Shown: piece after piece, positions 27,828-35,526 of the stretch
How positions within the stretch are numbered: the first letter of the stretch is position 1
How the letters are laid out: each line of letters opens with the position of its first letter
Source: Bacteroidota bacterium
GTDB lineage: Bacteria; Bacteroidota; Bacteroidia; NS11-12g; UBA955
Direction: 5' to 3'
Length of the DNA stretch: 50,488 nucleotides
Assembly: GCA_030834125.1 (NCBI GenBank)
Contig: JAURFW010000014.1
Span: 1 to 50,488 of the forward strand
Translations under genes and position numbers: made by a program
Notes under the pieces: generated by a model
The model's database searches: none
Seen by the model: only the letters and a program-made list of their open reading frames with translations
Told to the model about the DNA's origin: nothing

Positions 27828-29951
27828 ATGATGCTGAAAAGTCGGGGTCTTTTTATTTTCTTTTTTGTTAGCGCATTTGTTTTGAAAGCAAGTGAGCCAA
27901 CTACTGCTCCGTCTAACCCCAAAGCAGGAACCATTACTTGTACATCTGCGGTAATAAGTTGGACGAATGGAGATGGTGGTTGGAGATTGGCCATAGTTAA
28001 AGAAGGCTCTGCTGTTGATGATTTGCCTGTAGATGGTACAAATTATACGGCCTTTTCGGATTTTACAGCTGGTGAGGAAATTGGATCTGGTAATTACGTC
28101 AGTTACAATAATATTACCACCAACTTTGAACTAAAAAACTTAAAACCCAATACCACATATTATGTGAGTATTTTTGAACATGACGGAGCTTCAAGCCCTG
28201 ATTATCTTACTAGTACTTATGCATCTTTTTCCTTTACAACATATAATATCGAACTGGATTTTGATTTTGCAATTGATGATAGTTGTAGTAAAACAAACAC
28301 TGTAACATTTACGAACAAATCAAAAACTAATTTTTCGGGAATAACCTATACATGGGTATTGAAAGATGGTAACACAAAACAGGGAAAAGATATCACCCAT
28401 ACCTACGATGAAGGCGGGAATTATCAAGTTATGCTAGTTGCAGCGCCAAGTTATGGATGTAAAGATAATTTTATTAATTACGATCCAGTAAAAATTATTC
28501 CTAGGCCTATCAGTAGGCCAATTGAAAAAAATAATCAACTTGCCCAGTGTTTAGAGGGTAATTTATTCCAATTTGCTGATAACACTTCTCTTATAAATCT
28601 TCCTAAAATAGCGTATACCAGAACTTGGTATTGGACTCCATCTGATTCATCTACACTGCCTAAACCTGTCAAAACTTTTCCAAGTCCTGGTACTTATAAA
28701 ATAGGTTATCGAGCAGAGACATATTTTGATAATGTTAGAACTGGTTGTGATGATACGGCATCTCTTTATATAAGAGTGATTGATAACCCTTCTAGTGGTA
28801 TTGATATAAACGATTCAATTCAATGCTTCAGTACCAATGCATTTATTTTTGACAATGTGTTTCCTGGATTGACGAAGTTTTCTTGGGATTTAGGAGATGG
28901 AACCACTTCAACATTAAAACAAATTACTCATACTTATTCTGCCATTGGAATTTATCCCATAATTCACGAAGCGGAGAGTCCTGAAGGTTGTAAATCAAAG
29001 GATACTGTTTTTATTGAGGTTAAGCCCAATGTAAATCCGTCATTTACGGGTTTGCCGGGAACAGCATGTGAAGGCGGAAATTTGGCCTTATTGAATCCTG
29101 CTAATCCCAATGGGACATTCTCAAGTACATCAGGAACCTTTTCTGGTTTTTTATATTCTCCAGGGACTTTTGGGACACACAAAGTTAAATACGTAGTAAA
29201 TGATGCTTTTTGTAAAGACTCTTCAGAACAAACTATTTTAATCTACGAAAAACCTAAATTTTCATTAGGACGAGATACAATCATTTGCGACAATGATAAC
29301 TTTCAACTTTCTGTTTCGGGTGCTGGTACTTTAACATGGGAGGATGGAAGTGATGACAATCCAAGACCAATAGATCAGCCAGGTGTCTATTGGGCAGAAA
29401 TGGATAATTTGGGTTGTGTTGGAAGAGATACAATAAATGTTGGGTACGAGCTTACTCCATATGCAGATTTACCAGATGATACCTTGATATGTAAAGGGCA
29501 AATTTTACAATTAAAACAATATTGGCCTAATGCAATCATCACCTGGTCTAACGGAAGTAATGATACTGTCATTTATGTAACTGAACCAGGGTTTTATTCA
29601 GTCGCAGTTTCAAACTTTTGCGGAACTGCCGGAGATGTTATGGAGGTAATTGTTTCTGACGGTTATTGCGATATTTTCATGCCAAATGCCTTTACTCCAA
29701 ATGGAGATGGGCGTAATGAGTATTTTGAAATTTTAGGTAGAGATATTGAACCTGTTCTATTGCAAATTTTTAATAGATGGGGTGAGTTAATATTCGATAG
29801 TAAGCGCGTTGGTGATTATAAATGGTACGGCGATGCAAATGGTGAGCTTTGTCAAGAAGGACTTTATCCATTTATTTACAGATATCAACAAAAAGTAGGT
29901 GACAGATACCGCAGAAAAACGGTTAAAGGAGCAGTGTTATTACTGCGTTAG
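27828..29951 (+). CDS. Secreted protein with fibronectin III-like and PKD domains and T9SS type B sorting domain
   Basis: The product has 707 residues from ATG 27828; ATG 27795 (718 residues) is possible but puts charged residues ahead of the signal peptide MMLKSRGLFIFFFVSAFVLK. Residues about 24-140 form a fibronectin type III-like domain (TCTSAVISWTNGDGGWRLA, LKPNTTYYVSIFEHDG). PKD-like domains follow (TYTWVLKDGNTKQGKDITHT; FSWDLGDGTTSTLKQITHTY). Two short repeats of the form LPDDTLICKGQILQL precede the C-terminal CHU_C/T9SS type B domain (MPNAFTPNGDGRNEYFEI, IFNRWGELIFDS). It should reach the cell surface by T9SS. Unlike the other type B cargo here, no PorP/SprF gene lies beside it. Binding partner and function are unknown. 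Confidence 0.87.
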   Translation: MMLKSRGLFIFFFVSAFVLKASEPTTAPSNPKAGTITCTSAVISWTNGDGGWRLAIVKEGSAVDDLPVDGTNYTAFSDFTAGEEIGSGNYVSYNNITTNFELKNLKPNTTYYVSIFEHDGASSPDYLTSTYASFSFTTYNIELDFDFAIDDSCSKTNTVTFTNKSKTNFSGITYTWVLKDGNTKQGKDITHTYDEGGNYQVMLVAAPSYGCKDNFINYDPVKIIPRPISRPIEKNNQLAQCLEGNLFQFADNTSLINLPKIAYTRTWYWTPSDSSTLPKPVKTFPSPGTYKIGYRAETYFDNVRTGCDDTASLYIRVIDNPSSGIDINDSIQCFSTNAFIFDNVFPGLTKFSWDLGDGTTSTLKQITHTYSAIGIYPIIHEAESPEGCKSKDTVFIEVKPNVNPSFTGLPGTACEGGNLALLNPANPNGTFSSTSGTFSGFLYSPGTFGTHKVKYVVNDAFCKDSSEQTILIYEKPKFSLGRDTIICDNDNFQLSVSGAGTLTWEDGSDDNPRPIDQPGVYWAEMDNLGCVGRDTINVGYELTPYADLPDDTLICKGQILQLKQYWPNAIITWSNGSNDTVIYVTEPGFYSVAVSNFCGTAGDVMEVIVSDGYCDIFMPNAFTPNGDGRNEYFEILGRDIEPVLLQIFNRWGELIFDSKRVGDYKWYGDANGELCQEGLYPFIYRYQQKVGDRYRRKTVKGAVLLLR

Positions 29952-29994
29952 TAACTAAGCACTATTTTAGGTCTGAGTTCTGACTTGAAGAACT

Positions 29995-30002
29995 TATTTT
30001 TG
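29995..30002 (+). promoter_or_regulatory. Bacteroidota -7 box for purL
   Basis: TATTTTTG ends five bases before the purL ATG at 30008, consistent with a leaderless transcript. No TTG is found at the usual -33 distance. Confidence 0.45.
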
Positions 30003-30007
30003 CACTA

Positions 30008-32227
30008 ATGAATGCCTCTTTATTGGAGCAAGCACAACAATTAGGTCTGCTTGCCGAAGAATATAATCAAATCTGTGACATTTTAAGACGTGAACCAAAC
30101 TTTACAGAATTATCTATTTTTTCTGTGATGTGGAGTGAACATTGTAGTTATAAAAATTCAATTGTTTGGTTGAAAACATTACCAAAGGAAGGAACTAAAT
30201 TGCTAGCAGAAGCAGGAGAGGAAAATGCGGGTTTAGTGGATATAGGAGATGGATTGGCGTGCTGTTTCAAAATTGAAAGTCATAATCACCCTAGCGCTAT
30301 TGAACCCTATCAAGGTGCTGCTACTGGTGTTGGAGGTATTAACAGAGATATTTTCTCAATGGGTGCGCGTCCAATTGCACAGCTAAACTCATTAAGATTC
30401 GGTAATATCAATTCAGATAGAACCAAATGGTTGGTTAAAGGTGTCGTTAAAGGTATCGGAGATTACGGCAATGCATTTGGTATTCCCACGGTAGGTGGAG
30501 AAGTTTATTTTGATGACTGTTATGAGCATAATATCCTTGTTAATGCAATGAGCGTGGGTATCGTTGAGGTAGGTAAAAATATATCAGCCGGTGCAGGACA
30601 ACCTGGAAACCCTGTTTATATTTTCGGCTCTGCTACAGGTAAAGATGGAATTCATGGTGCTGCGTTTGCAAGTAAGGATATGAGTGAAGATAGTATTAAT
30701 GACTTACCTTCTGTTCAAGTAGGAGACCCGTTCTGGGAGAAGTTGATATTGGAAGCTTCAATGGAAATCATTGAAACTGGTGCAGTTATTGGAATGCAAG
30801 ATATGGGTGCCGCAGGTATCACTTGCAGTACGAGTGAAATGAGTGCAAAAACCAATGTTGGAATGGATATTCATTTAGATAAAGTTCCAATGCGTCAATC
30901 CGACATGAAGGGATGGGAACTTTTATTAAGTGAAAGCCAGGAAAGAATGTTGGTTATTGTAGAAAAAGGAAGAGAAGCTGAAATTGAAAAGGTATTTGAA
31001 AAGTGGGATTTAACCTATGCACATATTGGGAAGGTAACGGATTCTGGTAATGTTCGCTATTTTATGAATGATGAGTTAGAGGCAGATATTCCAGCAGAAT
31101 CTTTAGTTTTAGGTGGTGGAGCACCCGTATATAAGCGTACTTGGAAAGAACCTGGATATTTAACAGAAATCCAAAAATTCAATATTGATGATGTTCAGGA
31201 TTTACCTGAAGATCAATGGAAAAGTGTCACAATAAAAATGTTGCAGTTACCTAATATTGCGAGTAAACAATGGGTTTACCAGCAATATGATAGCATGGTA
31301 GGAACCGTTAATCAATCAACTAATAATCCAACGGATGCATCAGTTGTAAAAGTAAAAGGAACTGAAAAGAGTTTGGCTTTAACCGTAGATTGTAATAGCC
31401 GTTACATTTATGCAAATCCTAATAAAGGAACACAAATAGCAGTGAGCGAAGCAGCCAGAAATATAAGAGTTACTGGCGGAGTGCCCACGGCAATCACAAA
31501 TTGTTTGAATTTTGGTAATCCATATAACGAGGAAGTGTATTACCAATTTAAATCTGCAATTGAAGGTATGGGAGTTGCTTGTAGAAAATTTGACACCCCT
31601 GTTACTGGTGGTAATGTGAGTTTTTATAACCAAAGTACTAATGGTCAAGCTATATACCCAACACCAACTATTGGAATGGTCGGGATTATTGAAAATCAAG
31701 ATCATGTAATGAGCATGAATTTTAAAGATGAAGGGGATTCAATATTATTAGTTGGACCGATCCATAATGATCTTGGTAGTTCACAATATTTAGCAAAAGT
31801 TAAAGAGGTTGAATACTCCAATTGTCCTGAATTTGATATTGATGTTGAATACAAATTGCATCAATTTTTAGAAGAACTTTCAAAAAGTAATATGGCAAAG
31901 TCTCTTCATGATTTAAGTGAAGGAGGTTTAATGGTAGCTTGTGCAGAAAGTGCAATGGCTGGAAATAAAGGATTCAACCTTTGTAGCAACCCGGCATACA
32001 GAAATGACGCATGGTTTTTTGGAGAATCACAGAGCCGAGTAATTGTTTCAATTGATGAATTCAATAAACATGCTATAACAACGCTTGCAGGGAATTTTGA
32101 TTTACCTATTTTGCACGTAGGAACGGTTACAAAATCCCAAGTTGTTATAAACGATAATTCTTGGGGAAGCATAGAAAACTTCAAGTCGTTATACAACACA
32201 TCAATAGGTAATACTATTGAGTCTTGA
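30008..32227 (+). CDS. purL: Phosphoribosylformylglycinamidine synthase subunit PurL (small type)
   Basis: At 739 residues this is the small-type PurL, which needs separate PurS and PurQ subunits; neither is in the window. Diagnostic segments are SEHCSYKNS near the N-terminus, [20 protein letters not shown] with the catalytic His, [31 protein letters not shown] and, in the second half-domain, [20 protein letters not shown]. It converts FGAR to FGAM with ATP and ammonia, the fourth step of purine synthesis, in the cytosol. It stands alone between a secreted-protein gene and a hypothetical gene, with its own promoter box. Confidence 0.96.
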   Translation: MNASLLEQAQQLGLLAEEYNQICDILRREPNFTELSIFSVMWSEHCSYKNSIVWLKTLPKEGTKLLAEAGEENAGLVDIGDGLACCFKIESHNHPSAIEPYQGAATGVGGINRDIFSMGARPIAQLNSLRFGNINSDRTKWLVKGVVKGIGDYGNAFGIPTVGGEVYFDDCYEHNILVNAMSVGIVEVGKNISAGAGQPGNPVYIFGSATGKDGIHGAAFASKDMSEDSINDLPSVQVGDPFWEKLILEASMEIIETGAVIGMQDMGAAGITCSTSEMSAKTNVGMDIHLDKVPMRQSDMKGWELLLSESQERMLVIVEKGREAEIEKVFEKWDLTYAHIGKVTDSGNVRYFMNDELEADIPAESLVLGGGAPVYKRTWKEPGYLTEIQKFNIDDVQDLPEDQWKSVTIKMLQLPNIASKQWVYQQYDSMVGTVNQSTNNPTDASVVKVKGTEKSLALTVDCNSRYIYANPNKGTQIAVSEAARNIRVTGGVPTAITNCLNFGNPYNEEVYYQFKSAIEGMGVACRKFDTPVTGGNVSFYNQSTNGQAIYPTPTIGMVGIIENQDHVMSMNFKDEGDSILLVGPIHNDLGSSQYLAKVKEVEYSNCPEFDIDVEYKLHQFLEELSKSNMAKSLHDLSEGGLMVACAESAMAGNKGFNLCSNPAYRNDAWFFGESQSRVIVSIDEFNKHAITTLAGNFDLPILHVGTVTKSQVVINDNSWGSIENFKSLYNTSIGNTIES

Positions 32228-32230
32228 GAA

Positions 32231-32249
32231 AAATCTATTTTTTAGATTT
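32231..32249 (+). terminator. Weak AT-rich hairpin after purL
   Basis: AAATCTA and TAGATTT form a seven-base stem with a five-T loop, starting four bases after the purL stop. There is no T-run after the stem, so termination is uncertain. A second inverted repeat (GTTCTT/AAGAAC, 32273-32289) lies further along. Confidence 0.25.
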
Positions 32250-32340
32250 ATAATTATCGCAACTTCTTAAATGTTCTTGTCGAAAGAACTAGTAAGACTT
32301 TAATTTTACCTAAAGATTTCATATTTTCACTGAATATTAA

Positions 32341-32826
32341 ATGCGTAAGTTTTTAATCTTAATAATATTTCTTTTTACTATTTTGCCTCAATTGATGGCT
32401 CAAGAAAAAGTGGAAATGGAAATTGGTACTGGAGATACTGCTGTTATAGGTAAATCTACAGGTGCTGAAGTATTTGCATATTTAGATATTTTTAGAAAAA
32501 CCCGATGGGATCCAGATCCATTACCTTTGGATTCATTTTCTATTAAGTTCCCAACCTACGACAGTTCAACTGGAAATGGGTTTTATCGTTATTTTTTTAG
32601 GGGGGATTTTGATGCAGCCGAATTACCCAATGCTTTTGAGGGAAGAGGGTTAGAGATTTTAGGTATTGAGGTTTTAGTAGATACAAAAACTGGTGATCCC
32701 AAAAATATTATGTATCTGAAAAGTGAAATCACAGATACGGTAATTTGGGTAGATTTTGACGATGCAATGAAATACGGAGAAATCGAAACTTTTGTTCTAA
32801 ATAATAATAAAAATATTGGTCGATAA
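32341..32826 (+). CDS. Hypothetical secreted protein
   Basis: The 161-residue protein has a clear signal peptide (about 1-20, MRKFLILIIFLFTILPQLMA). The mature part is acidic, rich in Asp, Gly and aromatic residues, and looks beta-rich. I recognise no family. It contains no cysteine, so it is not a lipoprotein and has no disulfides. It ends inside the next gene: the TTG start of the PolX-like gene lies 11 bases before the end of this ORF, so the two are probably translated from one mRNA although one product is exported and the other cytosolic. A near-match promoter (TTG 32277-32279, 21-base gap, TAATTTTA 32301-32308) lies upstream. Confidence 0.7.
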   Translation: MRKFLILIIFLFTILPQLMAQEKVEMEIGTGDTAVIGKSTGAEVFAYLDIFRKTRWDPDPLPLDSFSIKFPTYDSSTGNGFYRYFFRGDFDAAELPNAFEGRGLEILGIEVLVDTKTGDPKNIMYLKSEITDTVIWVDFDDAMKYGEIETFVLNNNKNIGR

Positions 32827-34474
32827 TTCAACTGTCAACTCACTATTAAGTTTATACGCTAAACTTGCTGAACTACATGGTGAAAATCCATTTAAATTTC
32901 GAGCGTTTTCGAGTGCAGCCTTTAATTTAAAGAAAATCCATACCGACTATAAAATTATGGGAGATGATGAATTATTATCAATTCCAGGTGTTGGTAAGTC
33001 AGTTGTACTTGGAATTAGACAAATATTAGAAACCGGTTCATTTTTTGAACTTCAAGAACTACTAATGTCTACACCCGAAGGTGTTGTGCAAATTCTAAAG
33101 ATAAAGGGTTTAGGCCCTAAAAAAGTTCAGTTAATTTGGAGGGAGTTAGGCATTGAATCCCCTGGTGAATTATTAGACGCTTGTCGCCAGAATAGACTTG
33201 TTGCGATTAAAGGTTTTGGTATTAAAACTCAATCTGAAATAATACGATCTATTGAATTTTCAATGGCGGCAAATGGCAAATGGCATTTTGCACGTATAGA
33301 ACCAATTGCTCAAGATTTTTTAACTTCTTTAAAGCAGGCTATCCCAAATTCAAGGGTTGAATTTACTGGAGATTATAGAAGAACATCTGAAACCATTGCT
33401 AAAGTTGAAATAATAGTTGATGGTAGTTATTCAGAAGTTCTGAAGTTTCTAAATGAGAATCAATATAACATTGAACTTGATAGTGAAGAAGAGATTCAAA
33501 CAACTTTGATGGGACAATATCCTGTTTCTATCATAATAGAAGAATATGATTTTGATAGGAAGTGGTTTGAAACAACGGGATCATGGGAGCATTTAAAGGA
33601 AATTTCGTACGATGCTCAAGAGCCATTTGATAACGAAAAGGATTATTATGAAGAGCTTGGATTACCTTACATTGCTCCTGAACTTCGTGAAGGACTTAAT
33701 GAATTAAAAGATGACTTCCCACGAGAAAATAGAATCGAATATTGGCAGCTCAAAGGTGTTTTGCATAATCATACAACCTATAGCGATGGATTAAACACAC
33801 TTAAAGAGATGGCAGATTATGCCTGTTCTGAGAAATTTGAATACTTAGGAATCTGTGATCATAGTAAATCTGCTGGATATGCTAATGGCTTATCAGTTGA
33901 AAGGTTGTTAAATCAATTACAAGAAATAGATGAGTTGAATAAGACATATACAGGATTTAAAATTTTTAAAGGAGTTGAAAGCGATATACTTTCAGATGGC
34001 AGTTTAGATTATCCAAATGAGATTTTAAAAGAACTGGATTTTGTTGTTGCTTCGATTCATTCGGGTTTAAAAATGGATGAGAATAAAGCTCATATGCGAC
34101 TTATAAAGGCAATTGAAAATCCCTACACTACGATATTAGGGCATATGACAGGGAGGTTGATTTTAATGCGTGAAGGATATCCAGTAAATCATAAATTTAT
34201 TATTGATGCTTGTTCCGAAAATGGTGTTGCTATAGAATTAAATGCTCATCCTTACAGATTGGATATAGATTGGAGATGGATCTACTATGCTCAAAATAAA
34301 GGGGTTATGATTTCAATAAATCCAGATGCTCATGAAAAATCAGGATATCATGATATGTATTTTGGGGTATTGGCAGCAAGAAAAGGTGGTTTATTAACCA
34401 AAAATACATTAAACGCTATGGGACTTGAGGAGTTTCAAGCATATCTTAAAAAAAGACAGCCATTAATAAAGTGA
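32816..34474 (+). CDS. PolX-like protein: helix-hairpin-helix, degenerate polymerase domain, intact PHP domain
   Basis: The 552-residue protein is built like bacterial PolX. Helix-hairpin-helix motifs are LLSIPGVGKSVVLGI (about 54-68) and LKIKGLGPKKVQLIW (about 94-108). A Pol beta-like region at about 160-260 keeps the frame GDYRRTSET (185-193) and TGSWEH, but the aspartates of the catalytic GDxD and xD motifs are replaced: AKVE at 195-198 and VSI at 237-239. The C-terminal PHP domain retains all visible metal ligands: HNH (317-319), ICDHS, GVESDI, SIHSG, GHMTGR and NPDAH. I infer a nuclease or phosphatase that grips DNA but does not polymerise. Only a TTG start is available; a stop lies just upstream in frame. 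The GT9 gene start overlaps its stop (TGATG). Confidence 0.85.
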   Translation: MVDNSTVNSLLSLYAKLAELHGENPFKFRAFSSAAFNLKKIHTDYKIMGDDELLSIPGVGKSVVLGIRQILETGSFFELQELLMSTPEGVVQILKIKGLGPKKVQLIWRELGIESPGELLDACRQNRLVAIKGFGIKTQSEIIRSIEFSMAANGKWHFARIEPIAQDFLTSLKQAIPNSRVEFTGDYRRTSETIAKVEIIVDGSYSEVLKFLNENQYNIELDSEEEIQTTLMGQYPVSIIIEEYDFDRKWFETTGSWEHLKEISYDAQEPFDNEKDYYEELGLPYIAPELREGLNELKDDFPRENRIEYWQLKGVLHNHTTYSDGLNTLKEMADYACSEKFEYLGICDHSKSAGYANGLSVERLLNQLQEIDELNKTYTGFKIFKGVESDILSDGSLDYPNEILKELDFVVASIHSGLKMDENKAHMRLIKAIENPYTTILGHMTGRLILMREGYPVNHKFIIDACSENGVAIELNAHPYRLDIDWRWIYYAQNKGVMISINPDAHEKSGYHDMYFGVLAARKGGLLTKNTLNAMGLEEFQAYLKKRQPLIK

Positions 34475-35445
34475 TGAGAATCGGAATAATTCGGTTTAGC
34501 AGTATTGGCGATATTATATTGTGTACACCTGTTTTTAGGTGGTTAAAAGAGAATATTTCCGATGTTGAAGTTGTATTTTTAACTAAAAAAGGATTCACCG
34601 ATTTACTAAAGGGTAACCCTAATATAGATAGGGTTTTAGCGTGGGATGATCCTAAGGATAGAACGGACTGGAAAAATTATCATTTCGATTTTATCATCGA
34701 TTTACATAACAATCTAAGAAGTCGCCGTGCTACTTTAAATCACTGGTTTGTCCCTAAAACTCGATTAGATAAACAAAACTTCAGGAAAACCTTAATGGTG
34801 CTTTTTAGAAACACCATATTATTTGAATGTAAACCTATTACGGAAAGGATAATGCAAACAGTTGAGTCTTTGGGGGATGTAAGTTCCTATAACTCAACAT
34901 TAGATTTTTTCAATATTTCTAAACCTGATAATATATATTTCCCAAAAGAATACGGAGTAATCGTGCTTGGTGGAAGTTTCAAAACCAAACAAATACCAGC
35001 TGAGAAAGTCGTAGAAATCATAAATAAGGATATTAATAACTGGATTTTAATTGGTGGCCCTCAAGATAAAAATATTGCAGCCTCCATAGAAAAGAATTGC
35101 AGTAATGGGAATTGTATAATTAACTTGGCAGGAAAGATTTCTATCCATGAATCAGCGTATTGTATACAAAACTCCAATATTACCGTCACGTCTGACACAG
35201 GAATGTATCATATTGCGGTTGCCTTGGGTAAGCCGGTAGCCGTATTTTGGGGAAATACCGTTCCAGAAATGGGAATGGTGGCGCCAAATAAGGGGTTAGA
35301 AAAAATGGTTCACATGGAAGTTAGAAATTTAAGTTGTAGACCTTGTTCAAAATTGGGATTTGATGATTGCCCTAAAGGTCACTTTCGATGTATGATGGAT
35401 CAGAAAATTGATTCACTATTCGAGGAGATTGAAAAAATCCTTTAA
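34474..35445 (+). CDS. Glycosyltransferase family 9 (heptosyltransferase-like)
   Basis: The 323-residue product starts at ATG 34474, overlapping the previous stop by one base; an in-frame GTG at 34471 is the alternative. The N-terminal Rossmann half opens with RIGIIRFSSIGDIILCTPVF, the ADP-heptose:LPS heptosyltransferase signature. The C-terminal half holds the sugar-nucleotide site SDTGMYHIAVALGKPVAVFW. It acts at the inner face of the inner membrane on LPS core or a similar glycan. The exact sugar is not deducible. A Cys-rich C-terminal segment (LSCRPCSKLG, DCPKG, FRCM) is notable and is common in Bacteroidota members. Confidence 0.88.
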   Translation: MRIGIIRFSSIGDIILCTPVFRWLKENISDVEVVFLTKKGFTDLLKGNPNIDRVLAWDDPKDRTDWKNYHFDFIIDLHNNLRSRRATLNHWFVPKTRLDKQNFRKTLMVLFRNTILFECKPITERIMQTVESLGDVSSYNSTLDFFNISKPDNIYFPKEYGVIVLGGSFKTKQIPAEKVVEIINKDINNWILIGGPQDKNIAASIEKNCSNGNCIINLAGKISIHESAYCIQNSNITVTSDTGMYHIAVALGKPVAVFWGNTVPEMGMVAPNKGLEKMVHMEVRNLSCRPCSKLGFDDCPKGHFRCMMDQKIDSLFEEIEKIL

Positions 35446-35526
35446 TACACTCAAAATTAGAGGGAAAACATACTTTTTTTCCTTAATTTCGCGCACTAAA
35501 TAATTACAAACGAGAAACGTAAACAA

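Noticed and set aside
29946-29956. Palindrome TTAGTAACTAA at the end of the T9SS cargo gene
   Set aside because: It is only five base pairs per arm, includes the stop codon and has no T-run, so it is too weak for a terminator.
31379-31705. 108-codon minus-strand ORF rich in Ser, Thr, Ile and His
   Set aside because: It is antisense to purL; the composition reflects the complement of a conserved gene.
33368-33540. Functional DNA polymerase X active site
   Set aside because: The catalytic aspartates are replaced by AKVE and VSI, so only the PHP activity is supported.
35463-35482. GGAAAA/TTTTCC inverted repeat after the GT9 gene
   Set aside because: The stem is short and AT-rich and overlaps the likely secDF promoter, so I did not call it a terminator.
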